From NCBI GenBank assembly GCA_002398365.1, contig DGYK01000001.1, positions 24,516-31,255 on the forward strand: DNA of 6,740 nucleotides, in the 5' to 3' direction. The stretch is from Flammeovirgaceae bacterium UBA5008 (GTDB lineage Bacteria; Bacteroidota; Bacteroidia; Cytophagales; Cyclobacteriaceae). The notes under the pieces are model-generated. The model saw only the letters and a program-made list of their open reading frames with translations, searched no databases and was not told where the DNA came from. Shown one piece after another: positions 5,837-6,740 of this stretch. Position 1 is the first letter of the stretch. The number at the start of each line of letters is the position of its first letter. The position numbers were made by a program, and so were the translations under genes.

Positions 5837-6740
5837 ATGGAAAAAAACGCATCGGCAGGCAAATGCCCCTTTCATGGTGGAGCCGTGAAACAAGCAGCAG
5901 GCTCTGGCACCAGCAATCGCGATTGGTGGCCTAATCAATTGAAACTGAACATCCTTCGTCAAAACTCGTCTCTGTCCAATCCCATGGAAGAGTCGTTTGA
6001 CTATGCAGAAGCATTTAAATCGCTGGACTTAGCAGCGGTGAAAAAAGATATTTTCGAACTGATGACCACCTCGCAAAGCTGGTGGCCTGCGGACTACGGT
6101 CATTATGGTCCTTTCTTTATTCGTATGGCATGGCACAGCGCGGGTACGTATCGTATTGCCGATGGACGTGGGGGTGCGGGTAGCGGAACGCAACGCTTCG
6201 CTCCTCTTAACAGCTGGCCCGACAATGCCAATCTGGATAAGGCTCGTCTTTTATTGTGGCCTATCAAAAAGAAGTATGGCAAAAAGTTGTCATGGGCTGA
6301 CTTAATGATTCTGGCCGGAAACTGTGCGTTAGAATCTATGGGCTTCAAGACATTTGGTTTTGGTGGCGGACGTGAAGATGTGTGGGAACCGGAGCAAGAC
6401 ATTTATTGGGGTTCTGAAACAGAATGGTTGGGCGATAAGCGCTATACCGGTGATCGTGAATTAGAGAATCCGCTTGGTGCTGTGCAGATGGGTTTGATCT
6501 ATGTCAACCCGGAAGGCCCTAACGGAAAACCGGATCCAATGGCTGCTGCACGCGACATCCGCGAAACGTTTGGTCGCATGGCCATGAATGACGAAGAAAC
6601 AGTAGCCTTGATTGCCGGTGGTCACACCTTCGGTAAAACACACGGTGCAGCCGACCCTAGTAAATATGTAGGTCGCGAACCAGCCGCTGCCAGCATTGAA
6701 GAACAAAGCTTAGGATGGAAAAATACATTTGGATCGGGCA
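5837..6740 (+). CDS. katG: Catalase-peroxidase KatG, N-terminal 301 residues (3' end beyond window)
   Basis: KatG is a haem enzyme that breaks down hydrogen peroxide by catalase and peroxidase reactions. The frame opens with ATG at 5837, followed by the usual short leader (KCPFHGG, then RDWWPNQLKLNILRQ). The distal haem-pocket triad is R96, W99 and H100 in FFIRMAWHSAGTYR. The covalent Trp-Tyr-Met adduct needed for catalase activity is present as W99, Y222 (MGLIYVNPEGP) and M248 (RETFGRMAMND). The proximal haem ligand is H263 in ALIAGGHTFGKTHG. These positions are offset by about 7 from the M. tuberculosis enzyme. The visible part is about 40 percent of a normal KatG of roughly 730-760 residues and contains no defect. 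It has no signal peptide, so it is presumably cytoplasmic. The upstream region has no strong Shine-Dalgarno sequence, as is normal in Bacteroidota. Confidence 0.97.
   Translation, partial: MEKNASAGKCPFHGGAVKQAAGSGTSNRDWWPNQLKLNILRQNSSLSNPMEESFDYAEAFKSLDLAAVKKDIFELMTTSQSWWPADYGHYGPFFIRMAWHSAGTYRIADGRGGAGSGTQRFAPLNSWPDNANLDKARLLLWPIKKKYGKKLSWADLMILAGNCALESMGFKTFGFGGGREDVWEPEQDIYWGSETEWLGDKRYTGDRELENPLGAVQMGLIYVNPEGPNGKPDPMAAARDIRETFGRMAMNDEETVALIAGGHTFGKTHGAADPSKYVGREPAAASIEEQSLGWKNTFGSG

Noticed and set aside
6103..6706. Minus-strand and alternative-frame open frames inside katG
   Set aside because: katG is unmistakable in its own frame, with all active-site residues intact; these are antisense or off-frame shadows.

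Overview
The window looks like a chromosomal segment from a Bacteroidota bacterium, most likely a Cytophagales-type one (inference). Four things suggest this: none of the genes has a clear Shine-Dalgarno sequence, the leaders are AT-rich, there is a short membrane-anchored OmpH/Skp-type protein with the C-terminal pattern common in Bacteroidota, and the very large secreted protein begins with the 'NLATGDF...GLGWSLNPGAI.R' signature typical of Bacteroidota Rhs/SpvB-like proteins. No RNA genes, CRISPR arrays or insertion sequences were seen.

Left part (1-4696, all minus strand): three co-directional genes read from right to left. An OmpH/Skp-like periplasmic chaperone (4157-4696) is followed after 2 bp by a small putative lipoprotein of unknown family (3543-4154). 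After 60 bp, most of them an 8-bp tandem repeat, comes a giant Rhs/SpvB-like secreted protein that starts at 3482 and is still open at the left edge (at least 1160 codons). The layout suggests one transcription unit in which a chaperone and a lipoprotein may serve export or anchoring of the giant protein. That functional link is inference.

Middle (4697-5019): a 323-bp divergent intergenic region with five inverted repeats. The strongest is a perfect 12-bp-arm hairpin 29 bp before the next gene. On the plus strand lies an orphan NarL/FixJ-type response regulator (5020-5664) starting with TTG. No sensor kinase is present in the window.

Right part (5665-6740): a 172-bp leader with a candidate sigma-ABfr-type promoter and a PerR/Fur-family-like palindrome, then the first 301 codons of katG (catalase-peroxidase), cut by the right edge. 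All active-site residues in this portion are intact.

The most interesting element is the chaperone-lipoprotein-giant Rhs-like cluster, with its change in base composition inside the giant gene, the repeat-filled spacer, and a response regulator encoded divergently beside it.
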